The position numbers and the translations under genes were made by a program. DNA of 64,000 bases from contig NZ_FXTS01000007.1 in assembly GCF_900182785.1 (NCBI RefSeq), positions 1 through 64,000 on the forward strand. The letters are read 5' to 3'. Every line of letters begins with the position of its first letter. The first letter of the stretch is position 1. Source of the stretch: Oceanospirillum linum. Lineage in GTDB: Bacteria; Pseudomonadota; Gammaproteobacteria; Pseudomonadales; Halomonadaceae. A model generated the notes under the pieces. It saw only the letters and a program-made list of their open reading frames with translations, was not told where the DNA came from and did not search any database. Positions 53,837 to 62,917 of this stretch are shown piece by piece.

Positions 53837-54904
53837 ATGTTAATTATTCGTCCATGCCAAATGAAAGATCTTGAAGATCTGATGGCACTGTCCAAAACTG
53901 TAGGACGGGGAATGACCTCTATGCCAGCAGATCGTGAGGCTTGGCTGAAAAAGATTGAAGCCACCGAGCGCGCTTTTTCTGATCAGGGTAAAAAAGATCC
54001 GATGAGCACCTACTTTATGGTGTTGGAAGATCCGGAATCAGGTCATGTGATCGGCTCAACAGCGATCTATACGGGTATCGGTCTGGATCGCCCTTTCTAC
54101 TCTTACAAAATCTCTACACTGGTCAGTAGCTGTAATGATCTGGCTGTAACCCGTCAGGCTCGTGTATTGAGCATGGTGAATGATTATACCGGGGCGACTG
54201 AAGTGGGTTCGCTGTTTGTATCTCCTGAATTCCGCAAACCCGGCATGGGGCAGTTTTTATCCCGTGCACGTTTTCTGGCGATGGCAGACTTTCCCGAGCG
54301 TTTTAGTGAAACGGTTATGGCTGAGCTTAGGGGCTGGCAGGACAAAGACGGTAATTCACCTCTTTGGGAGAATCTGGGGCGTCAGTTTTTTGGTATTGAT
54401 TTTCAGGAAGCGGTCAATACCGTTGCTTTGAAAGGCACGCAGTTTATTTCTGATCTTATGCCGAAATATCCGATCTATATCGATCTTCTGCCTCAGGACG
54501 CCCGTGAGGTGATTGGAAAACCTAATGACTCTTCTGCACCTGCGTTGCATATGCTGAAAAAAGAAGGATTCCAGTTTGCCGGTTACGTAGACCTGTTTGA
54601 TGGCGGCCCATCAGTTCAGTGTGCCCGTGATGAGATCCATACCGTGCGTGAAAGTGTCAAAGGCGATGTGCGTGTCAGCGGTCACGTTCAAGATGATGAT
54701 GCACGCTTTATGCTGAGTAACGGTAGTGAGCAGGATTATCGTGTTGTACTGGCTCCGGCTCGCCTGGCAGCTGATGGTACTCTGCTGATTCAGCAAGCCG
54801 CAGCAGATGCGCTGTTAATGGATACGAGCCATGACTTCAGTTCTTTACCAGTGCGCTTTATGCCGTTTGTCCAGAACCCGCATTCAGCAGCTTATGCTGC
54901 GTGA
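53837..54904 (+). CDS. astA: Arginine N-succinyltransferase copy 3
   Basis: 355 aa from the ATG at 53837 (MLIIRPCQMKD). It has the family segments RGMTSMPADREAWLKKI, STAIYTGIGLDRPFYSYK and ELRGWQDKDGNSPLWENLGRQFFGIDF (in part), with the tryptophan that is a stop codon in copy 1. It stands apart from the main AST cluster and beside a divergent Lrp regulator. It may compensate for the broken copy, or act under other conditions or on another amino acid such as ornithine (inference). Confidence 0.92.
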   Translation: MLIIRPCQMKDLEDLMALSKTVGRGMTSMPADREAWLKKIEATERAFSDQGKKDPMSTYFMVLEDPESGHVIGSTAIYTGIGLDRPFYSYKISTLVSSCNDLAVTRQARVLSMVNDYTGATEVGSLFVSPEFRKPGMGQFLSRARFLAMADFPERFSETVMAELRGWQDKDGNSPLWENLGRQFFGIDFQEAVNTVALKGTQFISDLMPKYPIYIDLLPQDAREVIGKPNDSSAPALHMLKKEGFQFAGYVDLFDGGPSVQCARDEIHTVRESVKGDVRVSGHVQDDDARFMLSNGSEQDYRVVLAPARLAADGTLLIQQAAADALLMDTSHDFSSLPVRFMPFVQNPHSAAYAA

Positions 54905-55087
54905 TGGAACCTGAACGTTGGCAGAGGCAGAGCCTAGCGTGACAGACGGTTTGATATTTTGTTAATAATGGCAACGGTTACTTAATTGTTGTTCTGATGC
55001 GGTGATTATTCCAGATATGGATTAAGCCGTAGAGTGGGTGTTGTGCTGGGTCAAAGCATTGAAGGGGCTATTGTCTTTCAATCAATA

Positions 55088-55120
55088 AATGAAATCAGCC
55101 CATGGTGGGCTGACTTCATT
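55088..55120. terminator. Bidirectional terminator between astA copy 3 and the TonB receptor
   Basis: AATGAA-A-TCAGCCCA and TGGGCTGA-C-TTCATT form a long hairpin with a three-base loop between two convergent genes. Confidence 0.82.
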
Positions 55121-55135
55121 TAAGGGCACGCTATA

Positions 55136-57211
55136 TCAGAAGTCGAGTTGAGTACTCACGATAAAAGCGCGACCGCTACCCGGAATACGCCCGACCGGAC
55201 TTACGTCTGCGCCTCGGAAGTAGTAGTCCTCGTCCAGCAGGTTATTGATAGAAAGAGCAAGCTCAAGATCGGTACTTGTTCCAAGGTCGATGTCTCGAGC
55301 AATACGGGCATTAACCAGAGTATAAGCCGGTAGTTTGCCGGCACTTCCGTTACTGGTCTCGCTTTCTGTGTTAGCTGCGTCACTGTAGCTTGCGTTGACG
55401 TGGGAGGCTGTCAGGCTGCCTTGCCACTGGTTTTGCTGATAAACAGCCTCTGCGCCCACTTTATGCTTGGGGGCGTTCGGAAATTCATTACCTTTGTTAT
55501 CACCGCTGAGTTGTTCGGTATCCAGGTACGAGTAGCTAATACCAACTTTAAACTGTTGAGATGCCTGCCAGTCACCGGTCAGCTCGATACCTTGTGACCG
55601 TGCTTTACCAAGATTGATATAGCTGTCGCTGGGTTTGTCATATTGAATAAGGTCTTCATGATCAATCCGGAACAGGGTTATACCTGCAGCCAGGTCACGG
55701 GTTGCCTGAACTCTGGCGCCTAGTTCATAGTTCCAGGCGAGTTCATTATCAACTTCTCCGTCTTTAGTGACCTGAGCGGTTTGAACGGGAACCAGGGACC
55801 GTTGAGCATTACTGAAAATAAACAGCTTTTGCGTTGCCTGGTAGCCTACAGTCAGTCCCGGTAGCCATTCACTGACATTGTTCTCATTTTTACTCCCCGA
55901 TATGCCATCTTCATAATCCGTTTTAACAGTTTCAAAGCGAATACCGGGAGTGATTGCGAGATCACCCTGCATCAAGGTGATGGTATCACTGACGTAGGCC
56001 GCCCAAGCCTTGGTTTCGAAGTGCCAGTCCCGTACATTAGATGTACTACCTGTAGCCAGTTCCTGACGGTTGACATCGAAGTCAACGGTTTCACTCATGT
56101 AGCGTGCGCCTAAGGTAATCGCATGATTATCTTTATGCAGTGTCAGCCGTGGCTCGGTGCCAAATACTTTAAACAGGCGGGGTGAATCTGCAATATGAGT
56201 AGAGTCCAGGGCTGGGTCCGCCCAATGGTCATCCGTACCTAGACGTTGGCCAAAGAAGAAGGTTCTGTCGGCGCTATGGGCAAAGTTACGCCACTGCAGC
56301 TCCAGTGAATCGCTGGGTGTATATGTCCAGGCCAGAGTGCCTCGCTGCATGTCTGCGTTGTAGTCATCATAGGGACGTTGAGATTGGGTGATATCATTTT
56401 TATAGGCTGAGGGGCTTAATGCTCCTGGCAGTTCAGCATCAACATCATAATACTGAAGTTGAGCTGATATCTCGTGATTCATGCTTGGAGTGTATCGGGC
56501 ATCCAGAATCAGATTTTTTACATCTGTGTCGGAGTGTTCTCTAGCGCCTTCACCGCTTTGCGCATTTACTTGCACTTGCATTGCCAGATCTTCGTTTACA
56601 GCGCCACCGGCACGGTAGTAAAAATCATTTAGCAGATTACCGCTATCTTCGCTGATTGTAATTTGTTCACGGATGGTTTGGGATAGCTCCTGTGGGATTT
56701 CACGTGTATGCAGGTTGATAACACCACCCAAGTTGTTTGGGCCGTAATGAACGGCTGCGCCGCCGCGAACAACATCAATACTTTCAATGCTTGGGAAGGT
56801 TACCGGAAAAAGGGAAACGCCGACATTCGTGTATGGGCCAATCGCAATGGGGTAGCCATCGACTAAAAACTGTACCCGTTCACTGCGCAGTGGATTCATG
56901 CCTCTGACGCTGATGTTCGGCAATATGCCGGTGCCTGTTTCGTCCAGCACCTGTATTCCGGGTGTGTTGCGTAGAGCATCCTCTATATTGAGGGCGCCCC
57001 GTTCATGCAGCTCTTCTTTACTGACCAGATCCCTTGAGCCCGGATAAACCTTTACTTCTTCCTTACTTGCATTGCCCAGCCAGTCGCTGGTAATCACCAG
57101 GGGAGCCAGAGTTTCACTGGCTTGGGTGGTAGAGGCCAGAGAGGCTATAAGGCACCCCGTGTATAGTGCGGTGCGTTGAAAGCGAGGCGCAAAAGATCTT
57201 TTCAGAGTCAT
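55136..57211 (-). CDS. TonB-dependent ferric siderophore receptor (FecA-like)
   Basis: 691 aa from the ATG at 57211 (MTLKRSFAPRF); an upstream start at 57277 would put 22 extra residues before the signal peptide. After a signal peptide ending near TQAS come a TonB-box-like segment (APLVITSD), the plug domain (about 45-160, with NIEDALRNTPGIQVLDE and IDVVRGGAAVHYGPNNLGGVINL), and a 22-strand beta-barrel that ends in a terminal phenylalanine (STQLDF), the outer-membrane assembly signal. There is no N-terminal signalling domain, so it does not drive a FecR-type sigma cascade. Two control motifs, a palindrome and a Fur box, lie upstream. Confidence 0.92.
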   Translation of the reverse strand: MTLKRSFAPRFQRTALYTGCLIASLASTTQASETLAPLVITSDWLGNASKEEVKVYPGSRDLVSKEELHERGALNIEDALRNTPGIQVLDETGTGILPNISVRGMNPLRSERVQFLVDGYPIAIGPYTNVGVSLFPVTFPSIESIDVVRGGAAVHYGPNNLGGVINLHTREIPQELSQTIREQITISEDSGNLLNDFYYRAGGAVNEDLAMQVQVNAQSGEGAREHSDTDVKNLILDARYTPSMNHEISAQLQYYDVDAELPGALSPSAYKNDITQSQRPYDDYNADMQRGTLAWTYTPSDSLELQWRNFAHSADRTFFFGQRLGTDDHWADPALDSTHIADSPRLFKVFGTEPRLTLHKDNHAITLGARYMSETVDFDVNRQELATGSTSNVRDWHFETKAWAAYVSDTITLMQGDLAITPGIRFETVKTDYEDGISGSKNENNVSEWLPGLTVGYQATQKLFIFSNAQRSLVPVQTAQVTKDGEVDNELAWNYELGARVQATRDLAAGITLFRIDHEDLIQYDKPSDSYINLGKARSQGIELTGDWQASQQFKVGISYSYLDTEQLSGDNKGNEFPNAPKHKVGAEAVYQQNQWQGSLTASHVNASYSDAANTESETSNGSAGKLPAYTLVNARIARDIDLGTSTDLELALSINNLLDEDYYFRGADVSPVGRIPGSGRAFIVSTQLDF

Positions 57212-57332
57212 CAGATTTTTCCCGTGTTCAGTGGGTTTTGTACCGTGGACCAGGCTGGAAGCGGGGTTGGGTTGCACCCGTACGTTAACGGTCCTGTGCC
57301 CGATACGATGAGGTTGTGGATGGTAGTGTCAT

Positions 57333-57344
57333 ATTGGCGCCAAT
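57333..57344. promoter_or_regulatory. 12-bp palindrome, candidate GntR operator 1
   Basis: Perfect palindrome ATTGGCGCCAAT, between the GntR gene and the TonB receptor gene, about 120 bases before the receptor start. The identical sequence recurs at 58092-58103. Confidence 0.7.
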
Positions 57345-57350
57345 GCAATC

Positions 57351-57369
57351 ACTAATGATAATAATTATC
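57351..57369. promoter_or_regulatory. Fur box upstream of the TonB receptor
   Basis: ACTAATGATAATAATTATC matches the 19-base Fur consensus at 16 positions. It is next to the palindrome, so the receptor is probably both iron- and GntR-controlled. Confidence 0.75.
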
Positions 57370-57382
57370 AGTATTTTGTTTT

Positions 57383-58042
57383 TCAGGGCTCTATAAGCTC
57401 TTTGTAGCTTTCTTTCCAGCGGTTCAGGTGCGTATAGATAATGGCTTGTAAGCGAACGAGGTTTTTCTCTCTAAGTGCCCTGACCATGTTGATATGGTCG
57501 TTCGCGCTGGCAAGTTGTGTGCTTTTTTTGCTCCACCCTCGATCTGCACCGCCGACTCCTCGTTCGCGCATCTCGTCCATGACCTGGTTGAGGTGAGGGT
57601 TTTTGCAATACAGATTAAAAGTTCTGTGAAAGCTGAGGTTTAAAGTCATTGCCTGCTCTGAGTTTTGCTCTTCGACCGCACTTTTAAAGTGTTGTGCGAG
57701 CCTTTCCAGCTCATCAAGACCCGAGGTGTCGATATGGTTCATTACGCGAGCGGCGGCTGCGCATTCAATAATTTCCCTGGCCTCGGTGATCGCTATCCGA
57801 TCCTGGATTGAGTGTTCAATAACACGATAGCCCTTATATGGGATGTGTTGCAGGAAGCCACTGGTGTGTAATTCGCTAAGTGCGGATCGGACGGTAAAAC
57901 GATTGACCTTGAAGTTCTCCTCAATATCGATCTGTTTGAGCCAGTCTCCCGGAAGATACCGGCCTGAGCCGATGGCCTGTTTGAGTTGTTGTACAAGCTT
58001 TTGTACCGCTTCCTCAGAAAGGGATCTGTTTTGAGTGCTCAT
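57383..58042 (-). CDS. GntR-family regulator (FadR/FCD subfamily) of the iron-uptake cluster
   Basis: 219 aa. The N-terminal winged helix (about 8-75) has LKQAIGSGRYLPGDWLKQIDI and FTVRSALSELHTSGFLQHIPYKGYRV (in part). The C-terminal FCD domain is all-helical and has the histidines expected to bind a metal (LSFHRTF, NDHINMV, IYTHLNRW). FCD regulators sense small carboxylates or metals, so a siderophore breakdown product or citrate-like compound may be its ligand (inference). It lies between the receptor gene and the divergent ABC genes, and a perfect palindrome occurs on each side of it. Confidence 0.9.
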   Translation of the reverse strand: MSTQNRSLSEEAVQKLVQQLKQAIGSGRYLPGDWLKQIDIEENFKVNRFTVRSALSELHTSGFLQHIPYKGYRVIEHSIQDRIAITEAREIIECAAAARVMNHIDTSGLDELERLAQHFKSAVEEQNSEQAMTLNLSFHRTFNLYCKNPHLNQVMDEMRERGVGGADRGWSKKSTQLASANDHINMVRALREKNLVRLQAIIYTHLNRWKESYKELIEP

Positions 58043-58091
58043 ATGACGTTATTCCTTCTTTTTAGCTGTCCTGAAAATCTTGTCTACCAAT

Positions 58092-58103
58092 ATTGGCGCC
58101 AAT
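58092..58103. promoter_or_regulatory. 12-bp palindrome, candidate GntR operator 2
   Basis: Second perfect copy of ATTGGCGCCAAT, in the 117-base gap between the divergent GntR and binding-protein genes, where one bound dimer could control both. Confidence 0.72.
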
Positions 58104-58129
58104 TATGGCATAATCTTGCTGTATTAAAT

Positions 58130-58148
58130 ATTAATGATTCTTATTAGG
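58130..58148. promoter_or_regulatory. Weaker Fur-box-like site before the ABC transporter
   Basis: ATTAATGATTCTTATTAGG agrees with the Fur consensus at 12 of 19 positions, ending 11 bases before the binding-protein start. Confidence 0.45.
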
Positions 58149-58159
58149 TTTTCTTGTTG

Positions 58160-59095
58160 ATGAAAATTATATTCTGCCTTGTTGCTTGCTGTTTGCCGTT
58201 GATTTCTGCGACAGCCGCTGCGGTCTCCGCAACGGATGACCGGGGTGTGCGTGTTGAATTGAAACAGCCTGCTGAACGAGTGGCGAGTATCTCGACATTT
58301 GGTGCAGATCTTTTGCTGGCCTTGGGAGTAAAACCTGTGGCAGTAACCCAGTTTGGCCCTTTTGCCAAACCCGATTATCTGGCTGATCAGTTAGTTGATG
58401 TTCCTGTCATTGGGAGTCGTTCGCAGGTCAGTATGGAGATGCTTTCGGAAGTCTCTCCTGATCTAACGTTGGCCATTCGCCGATATACCGAGCAGAACGC
58501 CGAAAAGTTTAACGATATTGCTCCATATGCGGCTCTTAATCTGATTACCCTGGACGACAGTCTGCGGGCTGTATCGTTTTCTGGAGCGCTTTTGGGCCGT
58601 GACGCTGATGCCAGAGCTTTGAATCAGGATTTTACAGCAATGCTTGAGCAGTATAAGAAAAAAGCTCCCGGTGGACTGTCAGCTGCTTTGCTGGTGACGG
58701 GTGGAGAAGTGCCTTTCACCTATCATGATCACTTTTTAACGGCTCAATTGCTGAGCTGGCTGAATGTTAAAAATACCGGTGGCAAGCTATCGACACAGGT
58801 ACAGGGACTACCTCTAGGTTACCGTGTTCGTTTGGAGAATCTGTTACAGCAGGATCCTGATATTATTTTTCTGTTTCAAACGAATAAAGAGCGTGCTTTT
58901 ACGCAGAGCCCCATATGGCCCTACCTGAAAGCTGTTCAGGCTGGCCGCGTTTACGAAGTCGGGCAGCACTGGAAAGAAGCTGCAGGGCCAACGGCACGAT
59001 CCTTAGTTTTTAAGGAGATGGCGCACCGTATATATCCTGATATTTTTCCAATGCCGACGTTACCTGAATCGATGCGTAGTAAGCGCTATAAGTAA
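58160..59095 (+). CDS. Periplasmic siderophore-binding protein (FecB-like)
   Basis: 311 aa from the ATG at 58160; a TTG two codons earlier is also open. A signal peptide (MKIIFCLVACCLPLISATAAA) is followed by the two-lobed class III binding-protein fold: VASISTFGADLLLALGVKPVAV, then SQVSMEMLSEVSPDL, and the second lobe with LLQQDPDIIFLF. It hands ferric siderophore to the permease. The stop overlaps the start of the first permease by one base (TAATG). Confidence 0.9.
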   Translation: MKIIFCLVACCLPLISATAAAVSATDDRGVRVELKQPAERVASISTFGADLLLALGVKPVAVTQFGPFAKPDYLADQLVDVPVIGSRSQVSMEMLSEVSPDLTLAIRRYTEQNAEKFNDIAPYAALNLITLDDSLRAVSFSGALLGRDADARALNQDFTAMLEQYKKKAPGGLSAALLVTGGEVPFTYHDHFLTAQLLSWLNVKNTGGKLSTQVQGLPLGYRVRLENLLQQDPDIIFLFQTNKERAFTQSPIWPYLKAVQAGRVYEVGQHWKEAAGPTARSLVFKEMAHRIYPDIFPMPTLPESMRSKRYK

Positions 59096-60087
59096 TGATT
59101 ACTGTGCATAATAAAAAACGCGCTCTCTTTATTGTTACCCTGTCCGCTCTAATACCCGTTCTATCCTTGATGGTGGGCGTTGAGTTTCTGACACCACTGG
59201 ATCTTTGGCAGCTTATAACGCAGGAAGGAGATCGTGTTCAGCGGATCGTCTTTTGGGAGCTGCGTCTGCCCCGTATATTGATCGCCTGTTTTGTGGGTGC
59301 TGCACTGGCAACGGCAGGAGGAGTGATGCAGGGGATTACCCGAAATGCGCTGGCGTCACCAGACCTTACCGGAGTAGTTGCCGGGTCGAGCTGTATGATT
59401 GTTATTCTAACCTCATTATTCAGTATTGATGCCCAATGGTTTCCGTTAGCAGGCATCAGTGGTGGGCTTATTGCCGGTGCTTTAACGTTTGCATTGGCCT
59501 GGAAAAATGGACTGATGCCTTTAAGGGTTATTTTAGCAGGTGTTGCTATCAGCTCTGTTTGCATTGCATCAATGACGGGGTTTCTCATTTTTTCAGGTGC
59601 GGAGGCTGGTGATCTTTTTTTCTGGTTGGCAGGTGGTATTGCCGGTCGTGGCTGGATGCAGCTTGAGCAAACCTTTGCTTGGGTGCTGATCCCGCTTTTC
59701 CTATCAATATTGTTAACTCAACGGTTCAGGGTTTTACTGTTGGATGATGCTATTGGGCAAAGTCTGGGAATTGCAGTGTCGTTGTGGCGACTGATCTTTA
59801 TGCTACTGGCTGTGATCATGACTGCCGGAGCAGTAACGCTTGCTGGGCCGGTAGGTTTTGTAGGCCTTGTTGTTCCCCATATCACTCGAAAGCTACTACC
59901 TGAACAGTCTGTATTGTGGCTACCCTTAAATGCTCTGGTGGGGAGTGGGCTGCTATTGGGAGCTGATATTCTGGCAAGACTGCCTATTCTGGCTCAGGAG
60001 ATCCCCTTAGGAGTGGTTATGTCGCTGATAGGAGCCCCCTGGTTGCTTTGGCTACTGAAGCGTCAGTATCGGACGGGGGGCGTATGA
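59095..60087 (+). CDS. Iron-siderophore ABC transporter permease 1 (FecCD family)
   Basis: 330 aa, about nine or ten membrane helices, one half of the translocation channel. The family signature LRLPRILIACFVGAALATAGGVMQGITRNALASPD (in part) lies near residues 55-90, and GPVGFVGLVVPHITRK near 245-262 is the coupling segment that contacts the ATPase. The end overlaps the second permease (ATGA). Confidence 0.94.
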   Translation: MITVHNKKRALFIVTLSALIPVLSLMVGVEFLTPLDLWQLITQEGDRVQRIVFWELRLPRILIACFVGAALATAGGVMQGITRNALASPDLTGVVAGSSCMIVILTSLFSIDAQWFPLAGISGGLIAGALTFALAWKNGLMPLRVILAGVAISSVCIASMTGFLIFSGAEAGDLFFWLAGGIAGRGWMQLEQTFAWVLIPLFLSILLTQRFRVLLLDDAIGQSLGIAVSLWRLIFMLLAVIMTAGAVTLAGPVGFVGLVVPHITRKLLPEQSVLWLPLNALVGSGLLLGADILARLPILAQEIPLGVVMSLIGAPWLLWLLKRQYRTGGV

Positions 60088-61109
60088 GGTTGAATATACA
60101 CCGCTATAAAGTGATATATGGTTTGCTCATACTGGCGATAGCATCTGGTTTGGTCTGCAGCTTGATATATGGTGCGGCTACCCTGAGCCTGGATCAGGTG
60201 GTGCATGCGATGTTCAGCCAAGGAGGGGAACATAGTGATAGGGTTGTTTGGAATATGCGTTTACCCAGGGCTGTACTGGCGTGCCTGGTTGGTCTGCACT
60301 TCGCACTATCCGGCCTGATACTGCAAACCCTCACCCGCAATCCATTGGCGGATGCCGGTATTATGGGGATCAATGCGGGAGCAGGCCTTGCTGCTATTTC
60401 GGTTGTTGTTGGGGCGGCCTTATTACCTTTTGGCAGTGGTATTTATTCCCAGGGAGGGCAGGTTTTAACATGGTTGCCAATAGCAGCTCTTACGGGGGGC
60501 TGTATTACAGCCATTCTGGTTTATCTGGTTAGTGGTGCAGGGCAGATGACTCCCTTGAGACTAATTTTGACTGGCGTGATATTTGCAGCGGTGTTTAATG
60601 CTTTGGCAACAGGGTTGCTTGCTTTATGGGGGCAGGCCCATACGGAAACTGTTGTGGCTTGGTTGGCCGGTAGTCTGCACGGCCGTAACTGGTTACACCT
60701 TTGGATACTTCTGCCATGGACCGTTCTGGGTCTTATAGGCGTCGTTTTTTGCCTGAGACCACTGGAATTGATTCGGTTGCATGATGATCAGGTTCAGTGC
60801 CTTGGTGTCAATATTCGATTTTGGCGGTTGGTTGTAGTGCTGCTCGCCACTCTTTTGGCTTCCAGTGCTGTGGCTGTGGCTGGCCCGATCGGTTTTGTTG
60901 GCCTTATCGTACCCCATATTGCACGAAAAATAGCACCGGTATCATTTAAACAACAGCTTATGCTAACGGGTGGAATTGGGGCTTTATTGGTTATGACGGC
61001 AGATCTGGTGGGGCGTGTCTCTGTAGCCCCATTTGAATTACCGGTGGGTATTCTCTGTGCCTTACTGGGTGTTCCTGCTTTTTTGTATCTTTTAAGAAAA
61101 AACCCCTGA
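60084..61109 (+). CDS. Iron-siderophore ABC transporter permease 2 (FecCD family)
   Basis: 341 aa from the ATG at 60084, which overlaps the preceding stop; a longer reading from 60048 lies within the first permease and is rejected. It has the same fold and motifs as its neighbour: NMRLPRAVLACLVG, then LQTLTRNPLADAGIMGINAGAG, and GPIGFVGLIVPHIARK for ATPase coupling. Two unequal FecCD subunits form the heterodimeric channel. Confidence 0.94.
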   Translation: MRLNIHRYKVIYGLLILAIASGLVCSLIYGAATLSLDQVVHAMFSQGGEHSDRVVWNMRLPRAVLACLVGLHFALSGLILQTLTRNPLADAGIMGINAGAGLAAISVVVGAALLPFGSGIYSQGGQVLTWLPIAALTGGCITAILVYLVSGAGQMTPLRLILTGVIFAAVFNALATGLLALWGQAHTETVVAWLAGSLHGRNWLHLWILLPWTVLGLIGVVFCLRPLELIRLHDDQVQCLGVNIRFWRLVVVLLATLLASSAVAVAGPIGFVGLIVPHIARKIAPVSFKQQLMLTGGIGALLVMTADLVGRVSVAPFELPVGILCALLGVPAFLYLLRKNP

Positions 61110-61123
61110 TAAATGGATAGTTG

Positions 61124-61939
61124 ATGAGCCTGATGTTGGAACAGGTGCAGCTTGGATATGGCGGCAGCACCATTATTGAAGATATTTCGGTTGTTATTCC
61201 GGATAAAAAAATCACAACGCTAATTGGCCCTAATGGTTGTGGTAAAAGTACTCTGCTTAAAAGCCTGGCTGGTTTGCTTAAACCTATGAAAGGGAGTGTT
61301 TCCCTTAAAGGCAAGGCACTTGAGCAGTGGTCACGAAAAGCACTGGCTTTTGAGGTTGCGATGCTGCCGCAAAAACCAACAGCACCAGAAGGAATCTGTG
61401 TTAAGGCGTTGGTGGAATATGGTCGCTTTCCATACCAAGGGATTTTGGGCGGTCAAAGCCAGAATGACAAAGATGTTGTTGCATGGGCTATGGCGCAGAC
61501 AGGTATCTCGGAGCTTGCTGAGCGCTCGGTTAATGCACTGTCAGGAGGGCAGCAGCAAAGGGTCTGGATTGCGATGGCTATTGCCCAGCAAAGCCGCATA
61601 TTACTTCTGGATGAACCGACCACATTTCTGGACTGGGGGCACCAGTTAGAAGTATTGGAGTTGCTGACCAAACTGAATCTGGAGCAGGAGCTAACCGTTG
61701 TTATGTCGCTGCACGACCTGAATCAGGCGGCTCAGTTTTCGGATCATATTCTGGTGATGGAGCAGGGGGGGCTAATTACCGAAGGCTCTCCGGCAGACGC
61801 TATTAGCCCGAAGATTCTGGCCAATGTTTTTAACGTTGATGCAGATGTTGAGATCAGAGGTAATAACCGGCCTTACTTCTTGGCAAGAGGTTCTATACAG
61901 GCTGCTGATCAGAATTTACTGGCGGGAGTTACTCCGTGA
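61124..61939 (+). CDS. Iron-siderophore ABC transporter ATPase (FecE/FhuC family)
   Basis: 271 aa from the ATG at 61124. Walker A GPNGCGKSTLL, the Q-loop in VAMLPQKP, signature LSGGQQQRVWIAMA, Walker B LLLDEPTTFLD and the switch histidine in SLHDLNQ are all intact. It energises the two permeases. The last codons overlap the hydrolase gene, whose GTG start lies within the end of this gene. Confidence 0.95.
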   Translation: MSLMLEQVQLGYGGSTIIEDISVVIPDKKITTLIGPNGCGKSTLLKSLAGLLKPMKGSVSLKGKALEQWSRKALAFEVAMLPQKPTAPEGICVKALVEYGRFPYQGILGGQSQNDKDVVAWAMAQTGISELAERSVNALSGGQQQRVWIAMAIAQQSRILLLDEPTTFLDWGHQLEVLELLTKLNLEQELTVVMSLHDLNQAAQFSDHILVMEQGGLITEGSPADAISPKILANVFNVDADVEIRGNNRPYFLARGSIQAADQNLLAGVTP

Positions 61940-62694
61940 GGGCGCTTCAGAAACGTTATCACCTTGGGCGGATCCCTTTTACGGCCTGTAAAGCAGATCC
62001 CAGGTTTTCCTACTGCCTTTACTTGCCAGAGCGCCACTTGAAACAGTCCGATAAAAAGCTACCTTTAGTTGTGGTCGTACATGGTTCTGCAAGGACCGTT
62101 GAAAGTCTTAGGGACGGCTTCATCGAGTTTGCGGAGAAGGTGCATTGTGCTGTTCTGGCACCGCTTTTTCCTAAAGGGGCTGTTGCTCAGGATGAGGGTG
62201 ACGGCTATAAGCTAAGTTCTCCTGCCTCATTTCCTTATGATCAGATTCTCTTAAGTATGGTTGATGAGGTATCGACCACTTATATGGCCCAGAATACCTT
62301 CTGTCTTTATGGCTTTTCCGGGGGCGCACAGTTTGCTCATCGGTTTGCATACCTCCATTCTGAAAGATTAGAGGCTTTATCAATCCATGCTCCCGGGGGA
62401 TGCTCTTCGATTCATCATAATATAACAGAAGAGAAACTCTCTGCTCTCAGGGCTACGCCAGTTCAAATGGTTGTTGGTGAGCGGGATACGCTTAGCCATA
62501 CTCTGAAAATATGCCGAAAAAGCATGCTGGAGTCGTTATGTGAGCAGTGGCGCAGCAAGGGGATCTCTGTCGACTTTAAAATTGCAGCACACATTGATCA
62601 CGATGGGTTTGCTCTTTTATCCCACTGCTTTGATTTTTTCAGTGAACATATATCCTCTGCAGATGCGTATGTGGAGCATGTGCGAATGGCCTAG
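61936..62694 (+). CDS. Alpha/beta-hydrolase, putative siderophore esterase
   Basis: 252 aa with a GTG start overlapping the ATPase stop (GTGA). The fold is shown by LPLVVVVHGSARTVESL (oxyanion region), the nucleophile elbow GFSGG, an acidic residue in VGERDTL and a histidine in AHIDHDGF. There is no signal peptide, so it acts in the cytoplasm. Translation coupled to siderophore importer genes suggests it opens ester or similar bonds of the imported siderophore to free the iron, as Fes does, although it is not a close match to Fes (inference). Confidence 0.82.
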   Translation: MRALQKRYHLGRIPFTACKADPRFSYCLYLPERHLKQSDKKLPLVVVVHGSARTVESLRDGFIEFAEKVHCAVLAPLFPKGAVAQDEGDGYKLSSPASFPYDQILLSMVDEVSTTYMAQNTFCLYGFSGGAQFAHRFAYLHSERLEALSIHAPGGCSSIHHNITEEKLSALRATPVQMVVGERDTLSHTLKICRKSMLESLCEQWRSKGISVDFKIAAHIDHDGFALLSHCFDFFSEHISSADAYVEHVRMA

Positions 62695-62917
62695 ATTCGC
62701 CGTGAACAGGTCTGAGGTTGCCTTTCAGACTTGATATGTACCTGGCTCTCTATAATGCTTTTTTAGCCTTTAGACCTGCGCTGAAACTGGATTTTTATTT
62801 TGTGGTTAAGTCCACAAGCAGAATAACCGCGATTGTGAAGGCGGATGCTTGTGTTCAGGCTGGGGCAAAAGTAACATTGGGCTTTCGCTTTTTTCGCGTT
62901 TTTTTCGGAGACAACAG

